Source: Paenibacillus algorifonticola | Lineage (GTDB): Bacteria > Bacillota > Bacilli > Paenibacillales > Paenibacillaceae | Reading direction: 5' to 3' | Length of the DNA stretch: 64,000 nucleotides | Assembly (NCBI RefSeq): GCF_000971975.1 | Contig: NZ_KQ040778.1 | Span: 62,001 to 126,000, forward strand | In this document: positions 1 to 8,020 of the stretch, piece by piece | Layout of the letters: the number at the start of each line of letters is the position of its first letter | Position numbering within the stretch: position 1 is the first letter of the stretch | Translations under genes and position numbers: made by a program | The notes under the pieces: model-generated | Seen by the model: the letters and a program-made list of their open reading frames with translations, nothing else | Database searches by the model: none | What the model was told of the DNA's origin: nothing

Positions 1-52
1 ATATCATATAAGCCTGATTATAAACTTCAATATACAAGCCTCATTCTCTTGC

Positions 53-2095
53 TCAATCCGGCCGCGTAAAAATATTCGTATTCGCCTTAATCGGCTTATA
101 GCGCAGCTCGATCTCCGTAATGCCATCCTCGAACGTAATATACAGCTTGTCGCCATATTGCAGCGGCTCTTTGCGGTCCTTGCGGAGCGCAGTTTTGCCG
201 CGTACGAGTGTACAGCGCGACGTATGCTTCACGAACAACGTTCCTTTTTTCCCTGCATAAAAGGTAATCGCGGCTGCTTCTGGCAGCGGCTCATTAATAT
301 CAAGCGAGTGGAACAGCTGCTGCAGCGTAATGGAGTGCTGCGGGAAAGAGGTCAGCGGCCAATAAGTCACGGGAATTTCATTGCCGCTCGCCGTGTTCAG
401 GAAGAAGCCCTCCAGTCTGCCGGCAAAAGGCGGCTTCGGACGCAAGACGAAATAAAGCACCGTTCCGATAATTGCCAAAATCAGCACGCTAACCGCAATC
501 TGAAGGTACAGCGTCCAGACGGACGTTATCTCCACTTTAATCGTCCGCGTCAGCGTACCACCTTCGGTGTCTGTCGCTTCAATGACCAGGTCGGACGTTC
601 CGGTTTTGAGCGGCTCCAACTGTAAAATGCCATCTGCAGTTATGGCAGCGTCATAACGGTTCGAAGCTGTAGAAGACGCAAGCGTGAAGGTTAACGGATC
701 ATTGTTCGGATCAGTGAACAAGGTGCTTAGCGCAATGTCTGAGCCGCCATCTTCCTTGCTGAGCTTGATACGGCCATCGCCTGCTTCAACAGGAGGCAAA
801 TTATTAACGGTCAGCGGGCCGCCAGGCATCACGCGGTAAAAATCGGGCCCTTCCATTCGCACGCGCCAGCTGTAATTGCCCGAGATCGGGAAGCTATAGC
901 CAGCCTCCAGCTTATCTTCAGTCAAAGTCATCGGGATTTCCTCTGATTTTTTCGTATCCTTGTTTGTAATCGTAAGCACCGCTTTGACGGTCGCATAGAA
1001 ATCGGCATCCGCCAGCGGCGAGCCGTCTGGATGGAACAGCTGTGTTTCGAACGGTGTGGGCTGGCCCTTCACAATCGCCTGATCCCCCGAAAGCTTTGCC
1101 TCACCATTCAGCTCATAGTTGGCCAAAACATAAATTTTAACCAAATCGCCTGAGACGCCCCGGAATTTCAAGTTAAAGGTGCCTTTGAGCGGCGACGTAA
1201 TTTTCAAAATCGTATATTTGCTCGAATTGTACATCCGAATATTGCTCGATTGATAAAAGAGCTGCGTCTCATTGATCGGTTTCTCCGAAATGAGAATAAT
1301 GTTGGCCTCGCTCATGCTTCCGTTCGCAATGGTGACCGGAACTTCCTGCAAGCTGCCTTTAGCTGTCAAGGCGGCAACCGGGAGCAAAATCGACTGCACC
1401 TGATCGGCATAAATCTGGTTGAAAATTTCCGGCAAATCCTCGGCGCTGCTCGTCATAAACGATTTGCCGCCCGTTTCTTTTGCAATGCGGGCAAGCTCCG
1501 CTTTATTGACCGTGCCGTCATGATTCAGCCCAATGGTATAGACCGGAAAGCCATTCTTTTTCGCAAGATTGATTGCTGCTGTCACATCTTCCCCTGAATC
1601 CTGCACCGTGCGGTTGCTGGAGTAGATGCCGAGATCCGTAGCCCCGTCTGACAAAAGGACAACATAGGCTTGGCTATCTTCTTTACGCTGCTCGGCGAGC
1701 ATATTTGTTCCCTTGAGCAGGCCAAGTCCAATATCCGTATAACCTTTGCGCTTCAGCGACTCGATCGAGCTTTTCAAGCGAGTGCGCTTCTCCTTGACCG
1801 ACATATCCGTCAGCGGCTGGCTATCGACAATCGAATGGTTGTAGGCGACGTATCCGATACGCGTACGCTCGGCCTCGCTCATATCCATCAGCATATGAAT
1901 AACTTCAGCAGACGTATTGCCAGGGTCAGTCTCCGTCATGGAGTAGCTCGTATCAAGAACAAACATCGCATCAAATTGGTTGGTAGGTAGAGCAGCTTCC
2001 GCGGCTGCGGCAGGCGGGATGGGAACAGAGAGACTTAGCGATAGGCTGCATATGCATAAAAATAATAAAGAACGTATAAATGGTTTTTTTATCAT
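53..2095 (-). CDS. Secreted/membrane-anchored VWA-domain protein
   Basis: This 680-residue protein starts with a signal peptide (basic MIKK, hydrophobic core to about residue 30). It continues into a von Willebrand factor A domain (about residues 40-235) with the metal-site motif DTSYS near residue 49. Beta-rich Ig/cadherin-like segments follow, including a DPNNDPLTFTL stretch typical of cadherin-like repeats. One transmembrane helix lies near residues 530-555, and a tail of about 125 residues should then face the cytoplasm. The tail has a weak FHA-like beta pattern (repeated short strands, LQYGDKLYI), which is only a guess. The gene is read divergently from the sheath-like gene, so the two may share a control region. 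A role as surface sensor or anchor for the injection machine is inferred from position only; known VWA proteins mediate metal-dependent protein contacts. Confidence 0.85.
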   Translation of the reverse strand: MIKKPFIRSLLFLCICSLSLSLSVPIPPAAAAEAALPTNQFDAMFVLDTSYSMTETDPGNTSAEVIHMLMDMSEAERTRIGYVAYNHSIVDSQPLTDMSVKEKRTRLKSSIESLKRKGYTDIGLGLLKGTNMLAEQRKEDSQAYVVLLSDGATDLGIYSSNRTVQDSGEDVTAAINLAKKNGFPVYTIGLNHDGTVNKAELARIAKETGGKSFMTSSAEDLPEIFNQIYADQVQSILLPVAALTAKGSLQEVPVTIANGSMSEANIILISEKPINETQLFYQSSNIRMYNSSKYTILKITSPLKGTFNLKFRGVSGDLVKIYVLANYELNGEAKLSGDQAIVKGQPTPFETQLFHPDGSPLADADFYATVKAVLTITNKDTKKSEEIPMTLTEDKLEAGYSFPISGNYSWRVRMEGPDFYRVMPGGPLTVNNLPPVEAGDGRIKLSKEDGGSDIALSTLFTDPNNDPLTFTLASSTASNRYDAAITADGILQLEPLKTGTSDLVIEATDTEGGTLTRTIKVEITSVWTLYLQIAVSVLILAIIGTVLYFVLRPKPPFAGRLEGFFLNTASGNEIPVTYWPLTSFPQHSITLQQLFHSLDINEPLPEAAAITFYAGKKGTLFVKHTSRCTLVRGKTALRKDRKEPLQYGDKLYITFEDGITEIELRYKPIKANTNIFTRPD

Positions 2096-2349
2096 AATTG
2101 TATGTATAATCCCTTTCTTTATAGTTATTTATGGGTTGAATAATTGATCGAATATGGAAGTACAGGGCGGCACGGAGGCGATTATAGGGCGGGCGGCTTA
2201 TCCGAAAAACGAAGTGATTTACATTGTCTGGGCATTACCCTAAGAATGTTATCGGAATTCATCTATAATTTAGTAATAGAACATGAAAAATAGCGACTTT
2301 AGTTCTATTTATTAATATAAATAAGTCTAAAAGTCCTAAATTGTATTTA

Positions 2350-2379
2350 TTGACAAACAAGGATTGGAGTGTTTAGTAT
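2350..2379 (+). promoter_or_regulatory. Candidate sigma-A promoter of the injection-system operon
   Basis: A perfect -35 hexamer TTGACA (2350-2355) is followed after 18 bp by TAGTAT (2374-2379), which matches four of six bases of the -10 consensus. It points toward the sheath-like gene and is the best match I see in the 443-bp divergent gap at 2096-2538. The rest of that gap is AT-rich, and I see no other gene in it apart from the short leader frame listed separately. Confidence 0.5.
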
Positions 2380-2453
2380 TATTGGTGTAAAGTCTAACTT
2401 TGTAATAATATGTATGAAGATCGAGCCTATTGCAGGAAGGAGGGGCGCTATTT

Positions 2454-2552
2454 TTGCTGAAAAAGGTAGAATCATCACTGATTTTGCTAGAAATACAAGC
2501 ATTTGCTTGTTTCAGCCTAAACTTAAGCGCCATGCCTAATGGACATTATTAA
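2454..2552 (+). CDS. Possible 32-codon leader peptide overlapping the sheath-like gene start
   Basis: A good ribosome site AAGGAGGGG (2437-2445) lies about 9 nt before a TTG codon at 2454. That codon opens a 32-codon frame (MLKKVESSLILLEIQ...) ending at TAA 2550-2552, 11 nt inside the next gene. The sheath-like ATG at 2539 has no clear ribosome site of its own, so it may depend on translation of this leader (translational coupling). The peptide is partly hydrophobic and has no family I know. It could equally be chance, with the ribosome site serving nothing. Confidence 0.3.
   Translation: MLKKVESSLILLEIQAFACFSLNLSAMPNGHY
2495..2510. promoter_or_regulatory. Palindrome just upstream of the sheath-like gene
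   Basis: ACAAGCATTTGCTTGT is a perfect inverted repeat with 7-bp arms and a 2-bp centre, 29 bp before the ATG at 2539. It lies downstream of the candidate promoter and inside the leader frame. It could be an operator or an mRNA hairpin that controls initiation. No protein is known to bind it. Confidence 0.35.
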
Positions 2553-4707
2553 TCAGACGAACCGAACTATTCTTTTTGAGGAAATTAATCCCGAAAAACT
2601 GGACTTGATAACGCTGGTAGGCGACGTGAAGGGCATTGATAGCCTAAGCGACGACAAGGTAAAGGAACTGAATACGAACCTGCTCGTTCGCAGCTTCGAT
2701 GAGTTTTTGGACAAGTTTTCGCCTAGCGTCTATTCCTTTTTCAACGCAGCGAACCAGAAGGTCGTTTATTCCTTGAAAAAGCCGGAGGGGCTTGCCGAGG
2801 ATCAAATTTCAGAAATCAAGATCGACCAGCACAACGATTTTCTGAAAATGCTGTTCACGCTCATTGATGCGAAGCGCAGCCAAGGCATCTCCAACGTGGA
2901 TTTCAAATTCGAGCATTTGCTCGACATGATTTCTCCGAAGAAGGTGATGGACGATATTCGCCAAGTGCGTAAGGAAATCCATTACTTGTACAGCCAGTAT
3001 GAGAAGCTGGACGATGGCGATCCGAAGCAGCTGGATATGGGCGACAAGCTCAATGTGCTCTTCGAGGAAGCAAGCAAAAACTATAACAACGTGATGGCGA
3101 TGCTTCCGCTCGCAATCGAGGATATTAAGACGCGGCTGCTCCTTGGCGGCTCGCAGGAAGAAAATGCAAGCGAAGCGGTGCAAATCGGTTTGCTTACGAT
3201 CGGCGAAAGCGGCGAGCTGAAAATCATCGAAGCGCCGAAAAGCGACAGCCAGGAGCTGATGCTGCTTGATGAGAGCAGCGGCAGCGCATTGTCCGAAGTG
3301 TTCGCGGATGATTACGGCTCGGTGACGGATTCGCCGTCGGCCTATGTAAAGGATCTGGTCGTGCGTACGTTCTCGCCGCTGCCAGCTGTTCAAGCAGATG
3401 TGGATACAGCGACAGAAGTGAGAAACTACAACACGTATCTGGAATTTTACAAAACGGCGAAGGATGATTTCGTCAAAACGGTTAAGCCGCTTGTGGAGAA
3501 AATTTTGGGCGTAAAAATGTTTTTCGACCAATACACAAGCAAAAACAAAGGCATGGCGCCGTCCCTGCTTATTACGAACAATAAGCTCGACATGACGGTA
3601 AAAAGCAGCAGCATCACTAGGCTGGAGACTTACCTCAACACCGTTAATGCGAAAAATGATTTTTCCGATACGATTTGGTTCGGCATCGTGCCATCTGTAG
3701 AGCTGGAAACAGCCGGAAAAGTAAAAGTATCGCGTGAGCGCTTCAAAGGTAATGAGCAGGTAGTGAAGCAGGATGGCAACAGCATGGAGTCGCTTTCTTC
3801 TTTGCTGCAAGTGTTGGGCGAATACAAAATTCAAGTCTTCTTCAGCTTTGAGACTGGCGAAGAGACAACCTTCAGCAACATTGCCACTGCGGGCATCGAC
3901 AAGTATTTGGACAAATGCAACGTGCTGACCCGCAAATCCTACAGCGAATTCGCTATTCCTACCGTACCGAACTTCACCATTATTCCGAAAGACAAGTCAG
4001 GCGTTGTCATTGACAGCCGCATGCTGCAAACCGAATATGGCGTTCAACTGTCGCAGGAGAAGGAAGACATTTTGCGCCTGTGGATTGAAGGCGTTTATGT
4101 AGGCGCAGCTTATGTTGCCGCCGGCCTTGTTTCCGCTTATCAGTGTCCGGAATATTTGCGCGACCAGTACAAAACGGTCAGCCGCGAATATCCAGGCGTT
4201 CGCTTCGACATTGAATCAGGCGACAATGCGCTTCGCGTTCCGACGACGATGGCGAAGGAAATTTCCGGCTTCACCAACAACATCAAGGATGCGATTAATC
4301 GCAAAAACTTCGGCTTTATTTTCTCCTCGGAGAACGCGCAGCTGCAAGCGAAGGACATCAGACGCATTACGGTATACAAAGCGAGAAGCCTTGCCACTTC
4401 GGAGGACGGATTCGACTCCATCTATAAGACGCTTGTCAGCACTTATGTTGAGCGTATTCTCCGTTTCCAGACGGGCGACTTCAAGCATGAAAATATCGTG
4501 AAGTTCTTCAGCAACAACCCAAGCAGCCAAAAAAGCAAATGGCTTGGCTCGCGCGGCTATACGAACTCGATTATTCACGACGGCGATGATATGAGCTTCA
4601 TCATTGATGAGAAGAGCAATCTTTGCCACATTGATCTCGTGTTCAACGGCAATGTGAAGAACCTTGAAGTGATGATTACAAAAGGAACGACGCCGGTTAA
4701 GGCGTAA
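2539..4707 (+). CDS. Candidate contractile sheath protein (TssC/gp18-like)
   Basis: This is a 722-residue soluble protein without signal peptide or membrane helix. I call it a sheath on three grounds. It is first in an operon followed directly by a tube-like protein and later by VgrG and PAAR-like genes. Its length is above TssC (about 500) but within the range of large sheath proteins with insertions. Its last 170 residues follow the sheath style: an Arg/Asn-rich core segment (INRKNFGFIF), RITVYKARSLATSEDG, a long helix ending YVERIL, and a final beta segment IDLVFNGNVKNLEV like the C-terminal handshake strand. Residues 210-280 are acidic and Ser-rich and may be a surface insertion. I recognise no catalytic motif. 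ATG 2539 is the only good start in frame because a stop lies 5 codons upstream, yet it has a weak ribosome site. Confidence 0.5.
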   Translation: MDIINQTNRTILFEEINPEKLDLITLVGDVKGIDSLSDDKVKELNTNLLVRSFDEFLDKFSPSVYSFFNAANQKVVYSLKKPEGLAEDQISEIKIDQHNDFLKMLFTLIDAKRSQGISNVDFKFEHLLDMISPKKVMDDIRQVRKEIHYLYSQYEKLDDGDPKQLDMGDKLNVLFEEASKNYNNVMAMLPLAIEDIKTRLLLGGSQEENASEAVQIGLLTIGESGELKIIEAPKSDSQELMLLDESSGSALSEVFADDYGSVTDSPSAYVKDLVVRTFSPLPAVQADVDTATEVRNYNTYLEFYKTAKDDFVKTVKPLVEKILGVKMFFDQYTSKNKGMAPSLLITNNKLDMTVKSSSITRLETYLNTVNAKNDFSDTIWFGIVPSVELETAGKVKVSRERFKGNEQVVKQDGNSMESLSSLLQVLGEYKIQVFFSFETGEETTFSNIATAGIDKYLDKCNVLTRKSYSEFAIPTVPNFTIIPKDKSGVVIDSRMLQTEYGVQLSQEKEDILRLWIEGVYVGAAYVAAGLVSAYQCPEYLRDQYKTVSREYPGVRFDIESGDNALRVPTTMAKEISGFTNNIKDAINRKNFGFIFSSENAQLQAKDIRRITVYKARSLATSEDGFDSIYKTLVSTYVERILRFQTGDFKHENIVKFFSNNPSSQKSKWLGSRGYTNSIIHDGDDMSFIIDEKSNLCHIDLVFNGNVKNLEVMITKGTTPVKA

Positions 4708-4741
4708 CGCTTCCGCTTAGGCAAGTCCCCAATCGGGTGTT

Positions 4742-4771
4742 AAAGGAGAACGCCTTCGGGCGCTCCCCTTT
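4742..4771 (+). terminator. Hairpin between sheath-like and tube-like genes
   Basis: An inverted repeat folds as AAAGGAG..CGCC, a TTCG tetraloop, then GGCG..CTCCCCTTT. A UUCG-type loop makes such a stem very stable. No long T-run follows, so it is more likely an attenuator or mRNA-end stabiliser than a full terminator. The next gene has a strong ribosome site of its own. Confidence 0.45.
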
Positions 4772-4837
4772 CAACATATATAGAACTCGTCAGGCGCTAG
4801 CACCTGCGGGTACACCATTTCAAGGAGGAATTTTAAT

Positions 4838-5263
4838 ATGGGATTTAAGTTGACGATTGAAGGCGCAGAAAAAATCGAGCTGGGCTTGGACAACATCCAA
4901 ACCGTAAAGTATGACACAGATACACCGGATGATTCCAATGCACGCTCCACTGATGTAGGCGCTACGCTTCGCATTAGCGGCAAAATCATTACAGCAACAG
5001 ACGGCGACGCTTTTGACGACACGCTCAAGCTTGCTAACTGGTCGCTCGTTCCTGCTGAAAAAGCAGACAGCTACCGCAAAGTAACACTGGAAGTGATTTC
5101 TGCTGACCAAGTGGTTCGCAAAATCCACTTCCCTAACGCATTCGTTGTAGATTACACCGAAGCTTACGGCGACACAGAAGGCGTAGGTACATTCCAGCTT
5201 TACATCAAGCAAAAGAAAGACAAAACCGAATTGACAACAATCGACGGCGGTTACCCGCTATAA
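4838..5263 (+). CDS. Tube (Hcp/gp19-like) protein of the injection system
   Basis: The 141-residue protein matches the usual size of inner-tube proteins. It is rich in beta strands: MGFKLTIEGAEKIELGLDN at the start, the central TLRISGKI, and a final strand FQLYIKQKK. This is the pattern of a small beta-barrel like Hcp or phage tail tube proteins. It directly follows the sheath-like gene and has one of the best ribosome sites in the operon (AAGGAGG 4822-4828, 9 nt before the ATG), as expected for a part made in many copies. Stable hairpins flank it on both sides. From memory, automated annotation names similar Firmicutes proteins 'membrane-associated protease', but I see no protease motif. Confidence 0.6.
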   Translation: MGFKLTIEGAEKIELGLDNIQTVKYDTDTPDDSNARSTDVGATLRISGKIITATDGDAFDDTLKLANWSLVPAEKADSYRKVTLEVISADQVVRKIHFPNAFVVDYTEAYGDTEGVGTFQLYIKQKKDKTELTTIDGGYPL

Positions 5264-5318
5264 GGTTGAAGTCGGTATTGCCCGCTCGCGGGACAAGTTT
5301 CCTATAGAGCAGGCTAGC

Positions 5319-5350
5319 AAATTCAAGAGGCATATATGCCTCTTGAATTT
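5319..5350. terminator. 32-bp perfect palindrome after the tube-like gene
   Basis: The segment reads the same on both strands over 32 bp, with centre GGCATATATGCC. The transcript would form a long perfect stem. Only a weak T-run follows (GATT). Its place between the tube gene and the J-domain gene suggests partial termination or protection of the upstream mRNA, which would raise tube protein over downstream parts. Confidence 0.5.
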
Positions 5351-5397
5351 GATTAAAGGGGTATTTCCCATATTTTGAAAAGTGAAGAGGGAGCCGA

Positions 5398-5859
5398 ATG
5401 AACAACTTTTATGACGTTTTAGGCGTCCCGAAAGAGGCAGACGCAGCAGCAATCAAGCAGGCTTATCGCAAGCTAGCCAAGCGTTATCATCCTGATACGA
5501 ATGGCGGAAGTGCAGAAGCGGAACGCAAGTTTAAGGAAGTTCAGACAGCCTACGAAACGCTGGGTGATCCGGATAAACGGAGCAGCTACGATGAGTCGCT
5601 TTCCGGCAGAGGACATGCAGGCGGAGCGAAAGGCCACGCTGCGGGTATGGGCGCAAATGCGGGCAGGTATGGCGGAGCAGCAGGCATGGCTGGAATGGCA
5701 GGCGGGGGCGGCGATGGAACACCGCTGTCGAAGCAGTTCGAGCAGTTTTTCGGCTTTAAGCCGCAGGGCAAGGAAGGCATGACGGAGAAGCCTGGCGGCA
5801 AACCAAGCAATCCGCTGGATACGACGGATTTATTCAATCGCTTTTTCGGCAAAAAATAA
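5398..5859 (+). CDS. J-domain (DnaJ-like) co-chaperone
   Basis: Residues 1-65 form a J-domain with the HPD motif at 31-33 (YHPD) inside helices typical of DnaJ. A Gly/Ala/Met-rich linker follows (about 66-108), and then a short C-terminal segment with two FF(G) motifs (QFFGF, NRFFG). There is no zinc-finger or client-binding domain of full DnaJ, so it is a specialised J-protein. Nearby is a large Hsp70/actin-fold ATPase at 11951. J-proteins stimulate Hsp70 ATPases, so a dedicated pair is a reasonable inference. ATG 5398 follows GAGGGAG. Confidence 0.85.
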   Translation: MNNFYDVLGVPKEADAAAIKQAYRKLAKRYHPDTNGGSAEAERKFKEVQTAYETLGDPDKRSSYDESLSGRGHAGGAKGHAAGMGANAGRYGGAAGMAGMAGGGGDGTPLSKQFEQFFGFKPQGKEGMTEKPGGKPSNPLDTTDLFNRFFGKK

Positions 5860-5898
5860 AGCGGTGTCAAGTGTTCAAGGAAGCGGGAGAACGGAGGA

Positions 5899-6471
5899 AT
5901 GACGGTGAAGGCGACGGCTGTATCAGGTCGTAACCCGAGCGGCAGATCGGCAGGCATTATAGCCCTGGATATCATTATCGCCATTCTGGCTATTGAAGCT
6001 TTATATTATGCCTTCTTCATCAATGAAGACAAAATGCTGCAAGGGGCAACCGGCGTAATCGCAGGACTTTTAATCGTTGTATGGCTGGCTTTCAAATGGA
6101 GGCCGCGGTGGAAAAGTGCAAGCAAAGCAGCTGTTATTACTCGGCTCGTCATGATAGACGAGGAGGGTGAGCGTTTGAAGGAATGGTACATAGATGGAGA
6201 AACCTCGCTGCTGATCGGCAAAAGCTCAAGCCGCAGCGATGTGGATGTAGACCTCTCTGACGCTGAATATGCGTCGATCATCAGCCTGCAGCATGCGGTG
6301 CTGAATCACTCTAAAGGCATTTGGTATTTGGAGGATCTGGATTCGACGAACGGCGTGGGATTGCGCAAGTACAACAATAGCGTCATTACGAGAATTGACA
6401 ATGAGCAGTCATACCGCATTGATAGCGGCGATCTGATTGTCATTGCAAATACGAGGCTGCTCGTTAAATAA
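5899..6471 (+). CDS. Membrane-anchored FHA-domain protein
   Basis: The 190-residue protein has two close hydrophobic segments (about residues 14-37 and 45-60) and a C-terminal FHA domain (about 95-190). FHA landmarks are IGKSSSRSD, ISLQHAVL in place of the usual SRxH motif, and DSTNGVGL. FHA domains bind phosphothreonine peptides. The substitution of S-L-Q-H for S-R-x-H leaves the Ser and His but removes the Arg that usually contacts phosphate, so binding may be altered. It sits in the operon with a second FHA protein and PP2C enzymes, suggesting phospho-control of assembly as in some type VI systems (TagF/Fha1). ATG 5899 follows GGAGG. Confidence 0.8.
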   Translation: MTVKATAVSGRNPSGRSAGIIALDIIIAILAIEALYYAFFINEDKMLQGATGVIAGLLIVVWLAFKWRPRWKSASKAAVITRLVMIDEEGERLKEWYIDGETSLLIGKSSSRSDVDVDLSDAEYASIISLQHAVLNHSKGIWYLEDLDSTNGVGLRKYNNSVITRIDNEQSYRIDSGDLIVIANTRLLVK

Positions 6472-6585
6472 CGAGAGGCAGCTGTACATAACGAAGAACA
6501 TACCGCGAGACGCGCGCGCAAGCAGCTGTGGAACAACGGTGCGGAAGCGTGCGTTTACGATTAAATAGACGGGGGAAGAGCTTAG

Positions 6586-7113
6586 ATGAGTTTGACAAGA
6601 TGCCCGAACGGCCACATGTTCAGCACCAGAAAGCATGGCAATTTATGCCCTTATTGCAGTATTAGCGTCGAGCCTGCGGCAGCCAAGGGCGGCGACCGCA
6701 AGGCAGCCCAGCAGCCGGAGACGGATGACAAGACGATGCCTTATTTGGGCGAGACGAAGGGAATTCATCCGGTAACGGGCTGGCTTGTCTGCATCGAAGG
6801 TCCGCAGCTTGGCCAGGATTACCGCATTATGGCGGAAAAGAATTTTATCGGCCGCTCGGAAGAGATGCATATTCGCATTATTGGGGATAACACCGTCTCC
6901 CGCCGCAATCATGCCGTTATCGTCTACGACCCGAAAAAACGCAATTTTTATTTGCTTCCAGGCGATGCCTCCGGTCTTGCCTACCACAACAATGAAGCGG
7001 TTTATTCCCCTGTCGAGCTGACCTCCTACGATGTCATCCAGCTTGGACATAGTAAATTTATTTTCATTCCGCTGTGCGGCGCCCATTTTGAATGGGAAGA
7101 CAGTTCAGGTTAG
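6586..7113 (+). CDS. Zinc-ribbon/FHA-domain protein
   Basis: The 175-residue protein starts with a short zinc-ribbon-like segment (CPNGH at 6-10, CPYC near 24-27). A spacer and a complete FHA domain follow (about 85-165) with IGRSEE, the canonical SRRNH phosphothreonine-contact motif, and the later strand pattern LTSYDVIQLGHSKFIFI. Unlike the upstream FHA protein it is soluble and keeps the key Arg/Ser/His. It likely reads a phosphorylated partner in this machine; the kinase is not in the window. The PP2C gene starts 5 bp after its stop, so the two are probably translated together. Confidence 0.8.
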   Translation: MSLTRCPNGHMFSTRKHGNLCPYCSISVEPAAAKGGDRKAAQQPETDDKTMPYLGETKGIHPVTGWLVCIEGPQLGQDYRIMAEKNFIGRSEEMHIRIIGDNTVSRRNHAVIVYDPKKRNFYLLPGDASGLAYHNNEAVYSPVELTSYDVIQLGHSKFIFIPLCGAHFEWEDSSG

Positions 7114-7117
7114 GCCG

Positions 7118-7987
7118 ATGATTATGATGAGGCTGATGGATATTCCTCCGGTCATTATATTGCTGGCTTTTCTGGCTGTTATAGCAGCGCTGCTGCTCAT
7201 TCGGCGGCGCCTGCTTGCAAACAGTCCAGCGGAATCGGCGCCCGTGCAAACGCTGCAGGAGCTGCCGATCGGCAACGGCCAGACGATTGGCGCGAGAAAT
7301 GAACAGGATGATTATTTTGCCAGTGCCGAGACGCCGCAAGGGGTTGTAGCGGTGCTGGCCGATGGGATAAGTGGCCTTTCTAACGGCCGGATGGCAAGTA
7401 CGGTGGCGGTCACAACTTTTATGCGGCAATTTATGAATGTCTCCGCTGAGAAGGAGATCGTCCCTTTTATTTCTAAGGCAGCTAAGCTTGCCAATAGTGA
7501 AATTTTGCGGCAGCTGGGCGGTGCAAGCGGCGGGACGACGCTGGTCGTCGCGGTAATGCGCGGCCTGAAGCTGTATTGGGGCGCGGTGGGCGATAGTATT
7601 TTGCTGATCTACCGAAATGGCGACTTTATTCCGGTTAACCAGAAGCACACGTATGCGACACTGCTAGAGGAACGTTATTTATCCGGTGAAATTTCCAAGG
7701 AAGAAGCACTCGCAAATCCTCAGCGCAAGCAGCTCATTAACTATTTGGGTTATGAGGGCTATCAGGAGATGGAAATCGGCGAGAAGCCTTTCGAGCTGAG
7801 GCAGGGCGATAAAGTGCTGCTGTGCAGCGACGGTCTATACAATACCTTGTCGGAGGTGGAAATGGAGGAGGCGCTGAAAAAAAGCCAGAGCCCCCATGAC
7901 GCAGCCGAATACATGATTGAAGCGATCGAGAAAAAACGTTTGGTCAATCAGGATAATGCCACCGTCATTGTGCTGGAGGTCTGGTGA
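7118..7987 (+). CDS. Membrane-anchored PP2C-type Ser/Thr protein phosphatase
   Basis: After an N-terminal membrane helix (about residues 7-27) comes a full PP2C (PPM) domain. All the metal-binding landmarks are present: RNEQDDYF, VLADGISG, GGTTLVVAV, GAVGDSILL, LCSDGLYNTL and the final DNATVIVL. It should remove phosphate from Ser/Thr and is the natural opponent of the kinase that would feed the two FHA proteins upstream. In type VI systems PppA plays this part; the analogy is mine. Several in-frame ATGs lie at 7118, 7124, 7127 and 7136 with no clear ribosome site, so the start is uncertain by a few codons. Confidence 0.85.
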   Translation: MIMMRLMDIPPVIILLAFLAVIAALLLIRRRLLANSPAESAPVQTLQELPIGNGQTIGARNEQDDYFASAETPQGVVAVLADGISGLSNGRMASTVAVTTFMRQFMNVSAEKEIVPFISKAAKLANSEILRQLGGASGGTTLVVAVMRGLKLYWGAVGDSILLIYRNGDFIPVNQKHTYATLLEERYLSGEISKEEALANPQRKQLINYLGYEGYQEMEIGEKPFELRQGDKVLLCSDGLYNTLSEVEMEEALKKSQSPHDAAEYMIEAIEKKRLVNQDNATVIVLEVW

Positions 7988-8020
7988 TCGGCGGCAAGCG
8001 ACAAGGATGCGGAGGTACAG

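Noticed and set aside
2809..3834. A 341-codon minus-strand frame inside the sheath-like gene
   Set aside because: Antisense shadow; rich in His/Arg/Gln, no ribosome site, no family resemblance.
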